Shown one piece after another: positions 45,899 through 54,417 of a DNA stretch of 64,000 nt; position 1 is the first letter of the stretch, and the number at the start of each line of letters is the position of its first letter. Made by a program: the position numbers and the translations under genes. The stretch spans positions 1 to 64,000 of the forward strand of contig NZ_JOAI01000020.1 in NCBI RefSeq assembly GCF_000717715.1, read 5' to 3'. Origin of the DNA: Streptomyces sp. NRRL B-24484 (GTDB lineage: Bacteria > Actinomycetota > Actinomycetes > Streptomycetales > Streptomycetaceae). Under the pieces are notes generated by a model. That model saw only the letters and a list, made by a program, of their open reading frames with translations. It did no database searches and had not been told where the DNA came from.

Positions 45899-46498
45899 AT
45901 GGCCACGGCCGCGCCGATCACCGGCACCCCCGTTCTCGCCGACCTGCTGCCCCGCGCCACCACCCGCCTCGGCGGCCAGGTGCGCGAACTCGCCCTCGTC
46001 GCCGGCGGCGCCGCCCTCACCGGCCTCGCCGCCCAGCTGTCCGTCCCAGTGCCCGGCTCGCCCGTCCCGGTCACCGGCCAGACCTTCGCCGCCCTGCTCG
46101 TCGGCACCGCCCTCGGCGCCCGCCGCGGCATCGCCTCCCTCGGCCTCTACCTGCTCGCCGGCATGGCCGGCCTGCCCTGGTTCGCCGAGGGCACCTCCGG
46201 CTGGGCGGCGCCCAGCCTCGGCTACGTCCTCGGCTTCGTGCTCGCCGCAGGCCTCACCGGCGCCCTCGCCCGCCGCGGCGCCGACCGCAGCCCGCTGCGC
46301 ACCGCCGGCGCCATGGTCCTCGGCAACCTCGCGATCTACGCCGTCGGCGTGCCCTACCTCGCCGCCGCCCTGCACGTCCCGCTGGCGAAGGCGGCCGACC
46401 TGGGCCTCTACCCCTACCTGGTCGGCGACGCCCTCAAGGCCGTCCTCGCCATGGGCGCCCTGCCGCTCGCCTGGAAGCTCCTCGGCCGCACCCGCTGA
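45899..46498 (+). CDS. bioY: Biotin transporter BioY
   Basis: A membrane protein of 199 residues with six segments; the substrate-capture part of the ECF biotin importer. The BioY pattern LSVPVPGSPVPVTGQTFAAL, GARRGIASLGLYLLAGMAGL and PWFAEGTSGW is intact. No bioM/bioN genes are adjacent; BioY can work with a shared energising module or alone. The ATG at 45899 has weak ribosome-binding sequence ahead. Confidence 0.92.
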   Translation: MATAAPITGTPVLADLLPRATTRLGGQVRELALVAGGAALTGLAAQLSVPVPGSPVPVTGQTFAALLVGTALGARRGIASLGLYLLAGMAGLPWFAEGTSGWAAPSLGYVLGFVLAAGLTGALARRGADRSPLRTAGAMVLGNLAIYAVGVPYLAAALHVPLAKAADLGLYPYLVGDALKAVLAMGALPLAWKLLGRTR

Positions 46499-46566
46499 CC
46501 CGGGCGGACCGGCGCGCGGCCGCCCCCTCCGCCGGGCCGGTGCACGCGCATGCCACACTCGTGGTC

Positions 46567-47052
46567 ATGCGCGTGTACCTGGGCTCCGACCATGCCGGAT
46601 ACGAACTGAAGAACCACCTCGTCGAGTGGCTGAAGGGGGCCGGCCACGAGCCGGTCGACTGCGGCCCGCACATCTACGACGCCGAGGACGACTACCCGCC
46701 GTTCTGCCTGCGCGCCGCCGAGCGCACCGCCGCCGACCCCGAGGCCCTCGGCGTCGTCATCGGCGGCTCCGGCAACGGCGAGGCGATCGCCGCCAACAAG
46801 GTCAAGGGCGTTCGCGCCGCGCTCGCGTGGAGCGAGCAGACCGCCGCCCTCGGCCGCGAGCACAACAACGCCAACGTCATCTCCGTCGGCGGCCGCATGC
46901 ACACTCTCGACGAGGCCACGAAGTTCGTCGAGATCTTCCTCAACACCCCCTACAGCGGCGAGGCCCGGCACACCCGCCGGATCGAGATGCTGAGCGAGTA
47001 CGAGACCACCGGCGAGCTCCCGCCCATCCCGGCCCACCACCCCCAGGGCTGA
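46567..47052 (+). CDS. rpiB: Ribose-5-phosphate isomerase B
   Basis: An enzyme of 161 residues that interconverts ribose 5-phosphate and ribulose 5-phosphate. The N terminus MRVYLGSDHAGYELKNHLVE and the phosphate loop GGSGNGEAIAANKVKG are typical. The catalytic base position holds Glu (NGEA), as in the mycobacterial type, not Cys as in E. coli RpiB. HNNANVISVGGRM is also conserved. It stands as a single gene. Confidence 0.92.
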   Translation: MRVYLGSDHAGYELKNHLVEWLKGAGHEPVDCGPHIYDAEDDYPPFCLRAAERTAADPEALGVVIGGSGNGEAIAANKVKGVRAALAWSEQTAALGREHNNANVISVGGRMHTLDEATKFVEIFLNTPYSGEARHTRRIEMLSEYETTGELPPIPAHHPQG

Positions 47053-47082
47053 CCCTCCTAGACGCCTGGGCCGCACGGGCCG

Positions 47083-48342
47083 TCAGAACCCGTGCGGCAG
47101 CCAGGGCGCCACGTCCGAGGCGAAGGCCCGCGAGGCCGGCGCCAGGGCTCCCTGCCGCAGCTCGGTGACCAGACCCGCCCGGGCCAGTGCCGCCAGCGTC
47201 TCCCCGCCGAGATAGGCGGACCCCAACTCCCGTACGTCCAGGGCCAGATCGGCCGGCGCCCCGGTGCGGACACAGCTCGTCGCCCGGCCCGGGCCTGCCG
47301 TCCGCAGCCGCCAGCGCCCCGCGTTCCACGGGCAGAAGCCGTCCGCCACCTCCAGCACCGCGTCCAGCGGCTGCGCGTAACCCCGCGACTCCAGCGCCGC
47401 CCCCACGTCCACCAACCGCAGGTGCAGCGCGTCGCTCAGCCGCGGCTCCAGCCGGCGCACGTCCGACACCAGGTGCAGCAGCGGATCGTCCACCGGCAGG
47501 TTCCCGGCCTCCACCGTGTCCACCAGGTCCAGGTCGAGCAGGTAGCGCCACAGCCGCGCGTACACCTCCGGCGTCAGCGCCTCCACGTCCCGGACCTTGA
47601 CCCGGCCCACCGCGTTGTCCCCCGCAGACCAGTCCACCTTCGCCGAGTAGCGGGCGTAGCCCAGCAGCCGGCCGCTCCCGGTGTCCTCGGCGAGCACACA
47701 CTGCCGCGGCGAGAAGCCGCCCCGGGAGGACGGCACGTCCAGCAGCGGATGCCGCTCCCAGCCGGGGCGGCGCTCCAGCCGGCCCGGCCGCGACGGCACC
47801 AGCGCGGCGTACAGCTCCTCGCAGGCCGGCGAGGACTCCACCGGGTCGGCCAGCCGCAACCGCAGCGCCGGGTTCTCCGCCACCGGCAGCGACACCCGGT
47901 GGCAGGGCACCTTCACCGCCGTCCTCCAGGTGGCCCGCCCGAACCCGAACCGACCATAGATGCCCGGCTCCGACGCGGTCAGCGCCGACAGCGGCTCGCG
48001 TGCGGCCCGCACGTCGTCCAGCATCCGCCGCATCAGCACCGTCAGCCCGCCGCGACGCCGGTGGGTGGGCAGGACACCGACCATCGTGACGCCCGCCACC
48101 GGCAGCACCGCCCCGCCGGGCACCGCCATCCGGAAGCTGAACACCGAACCCCCGCCGACCGGCTCCGCACCGTCGCAGACCACCAGGGAACGCCCGACCT
48201 CGGTCAGCGAGCGGTACAGCGCCCGCTCCTCGGCGTCCTCCTCCGCACCGCCGAACGCGACCTCCAGCCGGCGGTACCAACCGTCCCACTCCTCCGCGTC
48301 GAGCGGACGGACCATCAGCGCACCGGCGTCACCTGTCGTCAT
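47083..48342 (-). CDS. Eis-family GNAT N-acetyltransferase
   Basis: A protein of 419 residues with an N-terminal GNAT domain (acetyl-CoA loop VLPTHRRRGGLTVLMRRML), a second GNAT-like region and a sterol-carrier-like C-terminal domain ending WLPHGF. Eis enzymes use the C-terminal carboxylate as catalytic base, and the family often ends in Phe. In mycobacteria Eis acetylates aminoglycosides; the substrate here is unknown. ATG 48342 gives the family-typical short N terminus. Confidence 0.87.
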   Translation of the reverse strand: MTTGDAGALMVRPLDAEEWDGWYRRLEVAFGGAEEDAEERALYRSLTEVGRSLVVCDGAEPVGGGSVFSFRMAVPGGAVLPVAGVTMVGVLPTHRRRGGLTVLMRRMLDDVRAAREPLSALTASEPGIYGRFGFGRATWRTAVKVPCHRVSLPVAENPALRLRLADPVESSPACEELYAALVPSRPGRLERRPGWERHPLLDVPSSRGGFSPRQCVLAEDTGSGRLLGYARYSAKVDWSAGDNAVGRVKVRDVEALTPEVYARLWRYLLDLDLVDTVEAGNLPVDDPLLHLVSDVRRLEPRLSDALHLRLVDVGAALESRGYAQPLDAVLEVADGFCPWNAGRWRLRTAGPGRATSCVRTGAPADLALDVRELGSAYLGGETLAALARAGLVTELRQGALAPASRAFASDVAPWLPHGF

Positions 48343-48557
48343 GCCGCCCACCCTCGCACCCGGCGCAGGCCGTGTGCGACCGACGTACCGCCGGAGCGTC
48401 ACCGTCCGGCGCCCGGGCGCCGCCGTGCGCCCCCGGAGCGCGGACGGCGGCGCACTCCCGCCACCCGGCCGAAACCCGCTGCGCAGCACCGGGGCGCCCG
48501 CGCAGCCCCGGCGCAGGCGTCGACGCAGACCCGCAACCGTGGATAAGGTCGGACCCC

Positions 48558-49775
48558 ATGGCTGGCAGCACGCAGGGCACCGAGCCCCGGACGACTGCGA
48601 CGGGCCCCACCGCGAGCGCGGCCAGGGAGCCCGTGACGGCCCGGTTGCGCACGAGGCTCCGCCGGGCCCGCCGCACCATGCGCCGAACCGGTGTCGACTA
48701 CTTCCGCGGCGCCGCCCCCGACTGGCTCGCCTTCGCGCTCTTCCTGGCTGCCGTCCCGCTGCTCGTCGTCCTCAACATCTGGATCCCGGCCTGGGTGCCG
48801 CCCACCTCCCTGGTGCTCCCCGTCCTCGCCGGCTCCCTGCTGCTGCGCCCCGGCACCCTCGTCCTGCTCTACGCGGCCGCCGCGGTCGGCCTGTCCACCG
48901 AGTCGCTCATCCACACCGGCGAACGCGTCGCCAGCGAGAACCCCGACGCCTACGTCTACGGCGTCACCCCCGGCGCCGCCCTGGTCGTCGGCGCGGTCGG
49001 CGTCGCCGGCCTGCTGCTCGCCCAGTTCCGCAGCCGGGTCGGCGTGCCCTGGCGCGGCGGCGGCACCATGCTCTTCGACCTCCGCGAACGCCTCCGGGTG
49101 CAGAGCCAGTTGCCCCGGCTGCCCGAGGGCTGGTCCGCGGACATGGCGCTGCGCCCGGCCGGCGGCCAGTCCTTCTCCGGCGATTTCGTGGTGGCCGCCC
49201 GCACCGGCCCGGGCGGCCGGACCCTGGAGGTCGTCCTCGCCGACGTCTCCGGCAAGGGCATGGACGCCGGCAGCCGCGCCCTGCTGCTCTCGGGCGCCTT
49301 CGGCGGCCTGCTCGGCTCGCTGCCCGCGCACGATTTCCTGCCCGCCGCCAACGGCTACCTGCTCCGCCAGGAGTGGGAGGAGGGCTTCGCCACCGCCGTC
49401 CACCTGGTCCTCGACCTCGACACCGGCCAGTACGAACTGCTCTCCGCCGGCCACCTGCCCGGCATGCAGCGGCACGGCGGCACCGGCGTCTGGGAGTCCA
49501 AGGAGTCCGAGGAGGGGCCGCTGCTCGGCATCTACGACGGCGCCAAGTTCGAGGGCCTGCGCGGCCGGCTCGACAGCGGCGACGTGCTGATGCTGTGCAC
49601 CGACGGCATGGTCGAGATCCCCGGCCGGGACCTCGCCGAGGGCATGGACCGGCTGATGGGCGAGGCCGACCGACTCGTCGTCGGCGGTTTCCGCGGCGCC
49701 GCCGGACGCCTCATCGAGTCGGTCGCCAAGGACGTCAACGACGACCGTGCCGTGCTGCTGGTGTGGCGCCAGTAG
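48558..49775 (+). CDS. Membrane-bound SpoIIE/PP2C-type Ser/Thr phosphatase
   Basis: A protein of 405 residues. A basic ~50-residue N terminus leads to about four membrane segments (LAFALFLAAVPLLVVLNIWI ... ALVVGAVGVAGLLLAQF), then the cytoplasmic phosphatase domain with SGDFVVAA, VLADVSGKGMDAGSRALLLS and LCTDGMVEI metal-site motifs. Such RsbU/SpoIIE enzymes dephosphorylate anti-sigma antagonists. TAAGGT at 48544-48549 lies 8 nt before the ATG, so the gene is probably leaderless. Confidence 0.9.
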   Translation: MAGSTQGTEPRTTATGPTASAAREPVTARLRTRLRRARRTMRRTGVDYFRGAAPDWLAFALFLAAVPLLVVLNIWIPAWVPPTSLVLPVLAGSLLLRPGTLVLLYAAAAVGLSTESLIHTGERVASENPDAYVYGVTPGAALVVGAVGVAGLLLAQFRSRVGVPWRGGGTMLFDLRERLRVQSQLPRLPEGWSADMALRPAGGQSFSGDFVVAARTGPGGRTLEVVLADVSGKGMDAGSRALLLSGAFGGLLGSLPAHDFLPAANGYLLRQEWEEGFATAVHLVLDLDTGQYELLSAGHLPGMQRHGGTGVWESKESEEGPLLGIYDGAKFEGLRGRLDSGDVLMLCTDGMVEIPGRDLAEGMDRLMGEADRLVVGGFRGAAGRLIESVAKDVNDDRAVLLVWRQ

Positions 49776-50211
49776 CCCCTGTCAACCCCCGGGAGTGATC
49801 TTCGGCCAATCCTGACAACCCCTTCACGCGGCGGATCACGGCCCCGGGCCTGCCGATTGGCCATTCCGGCGCGTTCCACCCCGCCCCCGGCGACGGTTCG
49901 TCAGAAGACATCGGCTATCGTCTCGGTCGGCGGAAATTCGTCTCACATGGCAGGATCTTCGCTCCGGGCTCCCGGCTAGTCCTTTACGCAGGCAGCACGA
50001 ACGACCACACTGAGTCCGGGTGGGCTGGTCGATGCTCGGGGGACGGGGGGCGAGAGGTGCGGCAGACAGCAGGCGTCACCGGCGCCGCGGACGCCTCCAC
50101 GGCGGCGGGATCGGTCGACTCGTGCCAGGGACGGTCGGCGCACGCCGCGGTCCGGTTCCGACACGGGGTTCCAGCACGAACCCCCGCCACAGATTGAGGA
50201 AGTGAGTCCGG
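49776..50211. other. Intergenic region of 436 bp
   Basis: No convincing gene is seen on either strand. The stretch 49870-50000 is less GC-rich than its surroundings and may hold the promoter of the small membrane protein. Nothing matches a riboswitch I know. Confidence 0.5.
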
Positions 50212-50406
50212 GTGGCCTTCTCCGTCTCCGCGCTGTTCCTGTTCGGCGTCATCGTCGTCATCTTCATCCGCAACAAGCAGCTGAAGACCAGCCACGCCAT
50301 CATCGCGGCGCTCTTCGGCTTCATGGTGAGCCAGTCCACGGCGGCCCGGCCGATCCAGGACTTCCTCAACCAGCTGGCGAAGACCATCTCCTCCGTCGCG
50401 AGCTGA
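50212..50406 (+). CDS. Small membrane protein, 64 residues
   Basis: A protein with two hydrophobic segments (FSVSALFLFGVIVVIFIR and HAIIAALFGFMVSQS) joined by NKQLKTS, and an amphipathic end (PIQDFLNQLAKTISSV). Similar small proteins occur widely in streptomycetes and their phages or plasmids. Function unknown. The GTG start has GAGGAAGTGAG ahead. Confidence 0.7.
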   Translation: MAFSVSALFLFGVIVVIFIRNKQLKTSHAIIAALFGFMVSQSTAARPIQDFLNQLAKTISSVAS

Positions 50407-50484
50407 CCGCCCGGCCGGCAGACCCTCCGCCGCGGGCCGTCCCCGCCCCGGGCCGACCGCCCCTGCGAGCCGTCCGGCCCGGAC

Positions 50485-51333
50485 CTACCGTCCGGCCCTG
50501 GCCCGCCGCCAGCGGGCCAGCACCCCGAGCCGCACGGCGGGCACGGCGACCGGGGCCGCCCCGGCGGCTCCGGCGTCCCCGACCGCGGAGACCGCTGCCG
50601 CCGGAGGCTCCCCGGCAGGCAGGCCGTCCGGCACCAGCAGGACGAACAACCGCGCCCAGCACAGCCGTTCGCCGCGCGGCCAGCCGAGCGCGCGCAGCGC
50701 CGCCGAACCCGGCCCGGACACCTCGCCGTTGACCCGGACCTCGGCCACGTCCTCGCCCGCCCGGCCGCCGAGGAACAGCTTCACGCCCGTCACGGCCGGC
50801 TCCGCGCCCTCGACCGCGAGCTCGGGGGCGATCGCCCCGGCGAGCTCCGGCAGCAGCTGGTGGTCGGCGAGCCACTCCGACAGCGCTTCGCTGCCGAAGC
50901 CGAAGACGGCCGCCGGCCCCTGCACCGCGTGCCAGCCCGGCAACTGCGGCGGGCGGACGTGGTCGCCGTGCGTGCCCCGGCCCTCCTGCAGCTCGACCAG
51001 GGCCGCCGCGGTGGTGGTCGCCCACATCCGCACGGCGCTCTCCAGCCGCTCCTCCTCCGTCCGGCCGAGGCCCGCCGTGCAGTCCCACACCACCGGGCCG
51101 TCCGCCCGCCCGACGTCGAGGGCGAAGCCGAGGTCCACGTGCCCGGCACCGCCGCCCTCGCCCGGGTGCTCGCGGACCGCCACCGCCGTCGTCCCGGGCC
51201 CGCGCACCACGCTGCCCTCCACCGCGAACCGCTGACCGAACCGCGCCATCTCCCGGACGACGCTGCGCTGGATCACATCCAGCCGGGACTGCGCGCGCAC
51301 CCGGGGCTCCTCGCTCGAAAAGGGGTCGAACAC
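50485..51333 (-). CDS. Hypothetical protein (possibly DUF6348)
   Basis: A soluble protein of 282 residues. Visible segments are SRLDVIQRSVVREMARFGQR, AVREHPGEGGGAGHVDLGFA, PVVWDCTAGLG, and WATTTAAALVELQEGRGTHG; the pattern resembles DUF6348, but I am not certain. The last ~40 residues are Ala/Arg-rich. The start is GTG 51333; a later ATG (MARFGQRF) is possible. Confidence 0.7.
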   Translation of the reverse strand: MFDPFSSEEPRVRAQSRLDVIQRSVVREMARFGQRFAVEGSVVRGPGTTAVAVREHPGEGGGAGHVDLGFALDVGRADGPVVWDCTAGLGRTEEERLESAVRMWATTTAAALVELQEGRGTHGDHVRPPQLPGWHAVQGPAAVFGFGSEALSEWLADHQLLPELAGAIAPELAVEGAEPAVTGVKLFLGGRAGEDVAEVRVNGEVSGPGSAALRALGWPRGERLCWARLFVLLVPDGLPAGEPPAAAVSAVGDAGAAGAAPVAVPAVRLGVLARWRRARAGR

Positions 51334-51672
51334 CGCTCGGGAGGGAGGCTATCGGCCCCCCGGGTGACCAGTGTCACCGGGCGGGCCATGATCCGTGCCG
51401 GGCCGCGAGCGGGCCGCCACGCGGGGTGTCCGATTTGCCTGACTGCTGATGATACGGACACGTACGGTCACTGCGGCGACTGCGCTCTGCCCACCGGCGG
51501 CGGGCGGAGAGTCACCTCCGCAGGGGCCCTCGGGGGCCTCCGGGGACGGGGAGCTTGCCACCGGAGGGCCCCATCGGTTTTCCTCGGAGCCTGCCCGGCC
51601 ACAACGGCTGGGCGGGCCACCGGGCGGAACGCCGAGTCCTGCCGCCGCCCGGGGTCACGCACCCTTCCGTGC

Positions 51673-51805
51673 ACGGCAGGAGCGGGGGACCCAAGGTAAG
51701 TGCCGCACCCGGTGATCCGGGGACGGCTTGGGGTGAAGTCGCGTCATTTTCCGCGACCGGGCGAACTCCCCGCCCGAACCCGACAGCTCACCTCGTAGGC
51801 GTCGG
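51673..51805 (+). ncRNA. Cyclic di-AMP riboswitch (ydaO-yuaA type)
   Basis: The 5' leader of the LysM/M23 gene has the actinobacterial c-di-AMP riboswitch hallmarks in order: AGCGGGGGACCCAAGG (51691-51706), a P3-type stem around CCGCACCCGGTGATCCGG, GGCTTGGGGTGAAG (51724-51737), and the closing CCCGAACCCGACAGCTCACC (51773-51792). In Streptomyces this class controls cell-wall hydrolases such as Rpf proteins, and c-di-AMP turns expression off. The ends are approximate. Confidence 0.85.
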
Positions 51806-51819
51806 AGAGGAACAACTCG

Positions 51820-52797
51820 ATGTCCGTTCTGGGCACCCGTCTGTCTCGCGTCGCCGTCGCCACCGGTGTGGCCGCCGCCGCCATCGCCATCCCCGTCACC
51901 GCCGCCTCCGCCGCGAGCGCCCACACCGCCGCCCCGGCTGCCGCTCCGGCCGCCGCCGCGCCGGCCGCTGCGCACGCCGAGGCCCCCGCCGCCGCTCCGG
52001 CTGCCGCCCCGGCCGCCGACGCCAGCTACAAGGTCGTCCGCGGTGACACCCTGTCCAAGATCGCCGGTGCGCAGCACGTCGACGGCGGCTGGAAGAAGCT
52101 CTACCAGGACAACCGCCAGGTCATCGGCGGCAACCCGAACCTGATCTTCCCGGGCCAGAAGCTGACCGTCGGCGGCCACGCCGCCGCGCCGGCCGCTGCT
52201 GCCGCGCCGGCCGCTGCCGCCCCGCAGGCCGAGACGAAGAAGTCCGACGCCGCCGCCTCCCGCTCCGAGAAGCGCACCCCGGTCCAGGCCGCGCCGAAGC
52301 CGGCCGCCCCCAAGACCGAGGCCGCCAAGCCCGCCGCGCCGGCGCCGGCCGCCGCCCCGAAGACCGAGGCCGCCAAGCCCGCCGCCGCTGCCTCCGGCTA
52401 CGTCGCGCCGGTCGCCGCCTCCCTGGGCACCCCGTACCACAAGGCCGGCTCCAACTGGTCCAGCGGTTACCACACCGGTGTCGACTTCGCCGTCAGCACC
52501 GGCACCTCGATCCACGCCATCGCCGCCGGCACCGTCGTCGAGGCCGGCTGGGGCGGCGCCTACGGCAACAACGTCGTCATCAAGCACGCCGACGGCAAGT
52601 ACTCGCAGTACGCCCACTTCTCGGCCCTGAAGGTCTCGGTCGGCCAGACCGTCACCGCCGGCCAGATCATCGGCCTCTCCGGCGCGACCGGCAACGTCAC
52701 CGGCCCGCACCTGCACTTCGAGGTCCGCACCACCCCGTCGTACGGCTCCGACATCGACCCGGTGGCGTACCTCGCCGCCCACGGTGTCCGCGTCTGA
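51820..52797 (+). CDS. Secreted LysM and M23-family peptidase
   Basis: A protein of 325 residues with a signal peptide (RLSRVAVATGVAAAAIAIPV, then AASA), an Ala/Pro-rich spacer, a LysM domain (residues ~68-117, YKVVRGDTLSKIAGAQ ... NLIFPGQKLTVGG), a second spacer with two AAPKTEAAKPAA repeats, and a C-terminal M23 endopeptidase (YHTGVDFAVSTGT, HLHFEVRT). It binds and cuts peptidoglycan. The upstream riboswitch links its expression to c-di-AMP and so to osmotic or developmental state. Confidence 0.93.
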   Translation: MSVLGTRLSRVAVATGVAAAAIAIPVTAASAASAHTAAPAAAPAAAAPAAAHAEAPAAAPAAAPAADASYKVVRGDTLSKIAGAQHVDGGWKKLYQDNRQVIGGNPNLIFPGQKLTVGGHAAAPAAAAAPAAAAPQAETKKSDAAASRSEKRTPVQAAPKPAAPKTEAAKPAAPAPAAAPKTEAAKPAAAASGYVAPVAASLGTPYHKAGSNWSSGYHTGVDFAVSTGTSIHAIAAGTVVEAGWGGAYGNNVVIKHADGKYSQYAHFSALKVSVGQTVTAGQIIGLSGATGNVTGPHLHFEVRTTPSYGSDIDPVAYLAAHGVRV

Positions 52798-52859
52798 CGC
52801 ACGCCGCCGACGCGCAACAGCCGAGGCAACGAGGCCTAGGCACACCGCGCCGCATCCGA

Positions 52860-52898
52860 AGGCCCGGCCCGGGGATCCATGATCCCGGGGCCGGGCCT
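52860..52898 (+). terminator. Terminator of the M23 peptidase gene
   Basis: An 18-bp near-perfect inverted repeat (52860-52877 and 52881-52898, one mismatch) with a CAT loop. The following 52899-53110 shows no gene. Confidence 0.8.
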
Positions 52899-53110
52899 CG
52901 GCCGTTCCCAACGTCCTTGGCCACAGCGGTACTTCGGTACCGGGGGCGGCCCGCCAGGCGGGCCTGCGGCCGGCCGAACGTTCCCGGAGACCCGACCGCG
53001 GCGACCCGCCGTCGCAGCCCCGACATCCCCGTCGCACCACCACCTGGGCTGACCGGTCACCACGACGAAGGCGCAGACCCGGTACCCCGGCGACCGAGCA
53101 GGGGCCGTCG

Positions 53111-53320
53111 TCACGTTGCCGTCGGTGCTGTCGGGGCCGGTGTCCCCCGTACAGGGGATCTTCGGAACGGCCGGTCGCCGAACCGGCGTGCGGACCGCCC
53201 GTCCTGGCCGGTGGGGTCCTGACCCGTCACCACCAGGAGCAGGGACAGCGCCGCGGCAAGGAAGACCACGACGGGAACCAGCAGGAAGATCGATCCGAAA
53301 ATCGGAAGAAACATCCGCAT
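53111..53320 (-). CDS. Small single-pass membrane protein
   Basis: A 69-residue protein beginning MRMFLPIFGSIFLLV with one hydrophobic segment of ~30 residues, then a polar, Arg/Pro-rich end (ARRFGDRPFRRSPVRGT). No family is recognised. The frame stays open upstream; GTG 53332 (adding four residues) is an alternative start. It lies just outside the left end of the integrated element. Confidence 0.4.
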   Translation of the reverse strand: MRMFLPIFGSIFLLVPVVVFLAAALSLLLVVTGQDPTGQDGRSARRFGDRPFRRSPVRGTPAPTAPTAT

Positions 53321-53540
53321 CGACGGATTCACCCGGGGAAAGTCGGCCCGCTCGGCGCCGGGATGCAGCGGCCCGGCCCGCAGGCCACGGAAGTCGAACG
53401 GCGCGACCGCACCCACCGGCACCCCGAACCTGTCCTCCAGGTGCGAGCACCGACGGATCCTGCGCCGGGTCACATCCCAGGTCCGCTGCCGGTCGGCCGC
53501 GACACGGATCGCCTTACGCGGTGCTCCGGGAGCGCTCCCT

Positions 53541-53638
53541 ACGACAGAGGCCCCAGCTCCGCGATCATGTCGCTGAGCTGGGGCCTTTGCTGTGGAGCGG
53601 GCGACGGGAATCGAACCCGCGTGGCCAGTTTGGAAGAC
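53541..53638 (-). repeat. Left attachment-site repeat with displaced tRNA-Gly 3' end
   Basis: This 98-bp segment matches 61925-62022 at 94 positions, and the last 46 bp (53593-53638) are identical. That core is the tRNA-Gly(TCC) 3' half, from the anticodon to the CCA end; the rest covers the tRNA's terminator hairpin. It marks the far end of an element that integrated into the tRNA gene. Confidence 0.88.
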
Positions 53639-54417
53639 GACGGCACCGGATGTGGGCTGAGCTGGCGACTCGCTGACCTGCGGGGGAGCGGAGCGCCTCG
53701 CCGTCGTTCCCCGCGACTCCCCGCCGGCTCCTGGCCTAACGGGCACGACAGGGGCACGGGGCGGCTCACAGAAGCTTGTACGCCCACTGCTCAGTGGCCA
53801 CGTCCGGCGGTCGCGCTCGACGCCTCCGGGGCCCGCAGACCAGCCATGGGGATTCCTCGGTTGACACCTGGCCACCCGGCAGGGCGAGCGGCTGGTTCAG
53901 CGTGAAAACGTAGCAACCGGGCTCGACGTCGACCCGTTTGAGTAGGAGCATCCTCGGAGCAACGATCGCGAGCCCATGAGCACCATGCCGGTCATGATGC
54001 CGAGGCATGTGTCATGAGGTCCAGCGGATTTGCTGACTGCTGAAGGAATCGGACTGGCGACCGGCGCCTGTGGGGCCGCCACTGGTTCGGATCATGGTCA
54101 GGACATGCACCCTGACAGGCTGGCCTCGACTGGTCTCTTCGACCTGAAGCAACACTGACACGCGCCTGACCGGCGGGTGCGACAAGCACTTTGTCATAGT
54201 CGTTGGCCGACCCCGGCAATGACATCCGTGCAAGTTCGCCCGGACTTGCGTAGCTGCGCGGAGGGCGCTCACCCCATTACCGCGTTGCCTCACGAAACAT
54301 CATCTACAAGTACGGGCAGACGGGCCGCTGCGCTCGCCTGAGCTAGGCGCGCGCCCGCACAGCCAGTCGAATAGCCGTCACCGATCCCCGTCGTTTGTGC
54401 TGGATGCAAGATTCTTG
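53639..54417. other. Left part of the element with no confident gene
   Basis: Several short frames are open, the best being a minus-strand frame ending at 53766 whose C-terminal 60 residues (VEPGCYVFTLNQPLAL ... TEQWAYKLL) look protein-like and may be a gene remnant. No start, ribosome binding site or family supports a call. Confidence 0.4.

Noticed and set aside
53111..53875. A 254-codon minus-strand frame crossing the left attachment repeat
   Set aside because: It would read through the tRNA fragment. Only its last 69 codons look like a small membrane protein.
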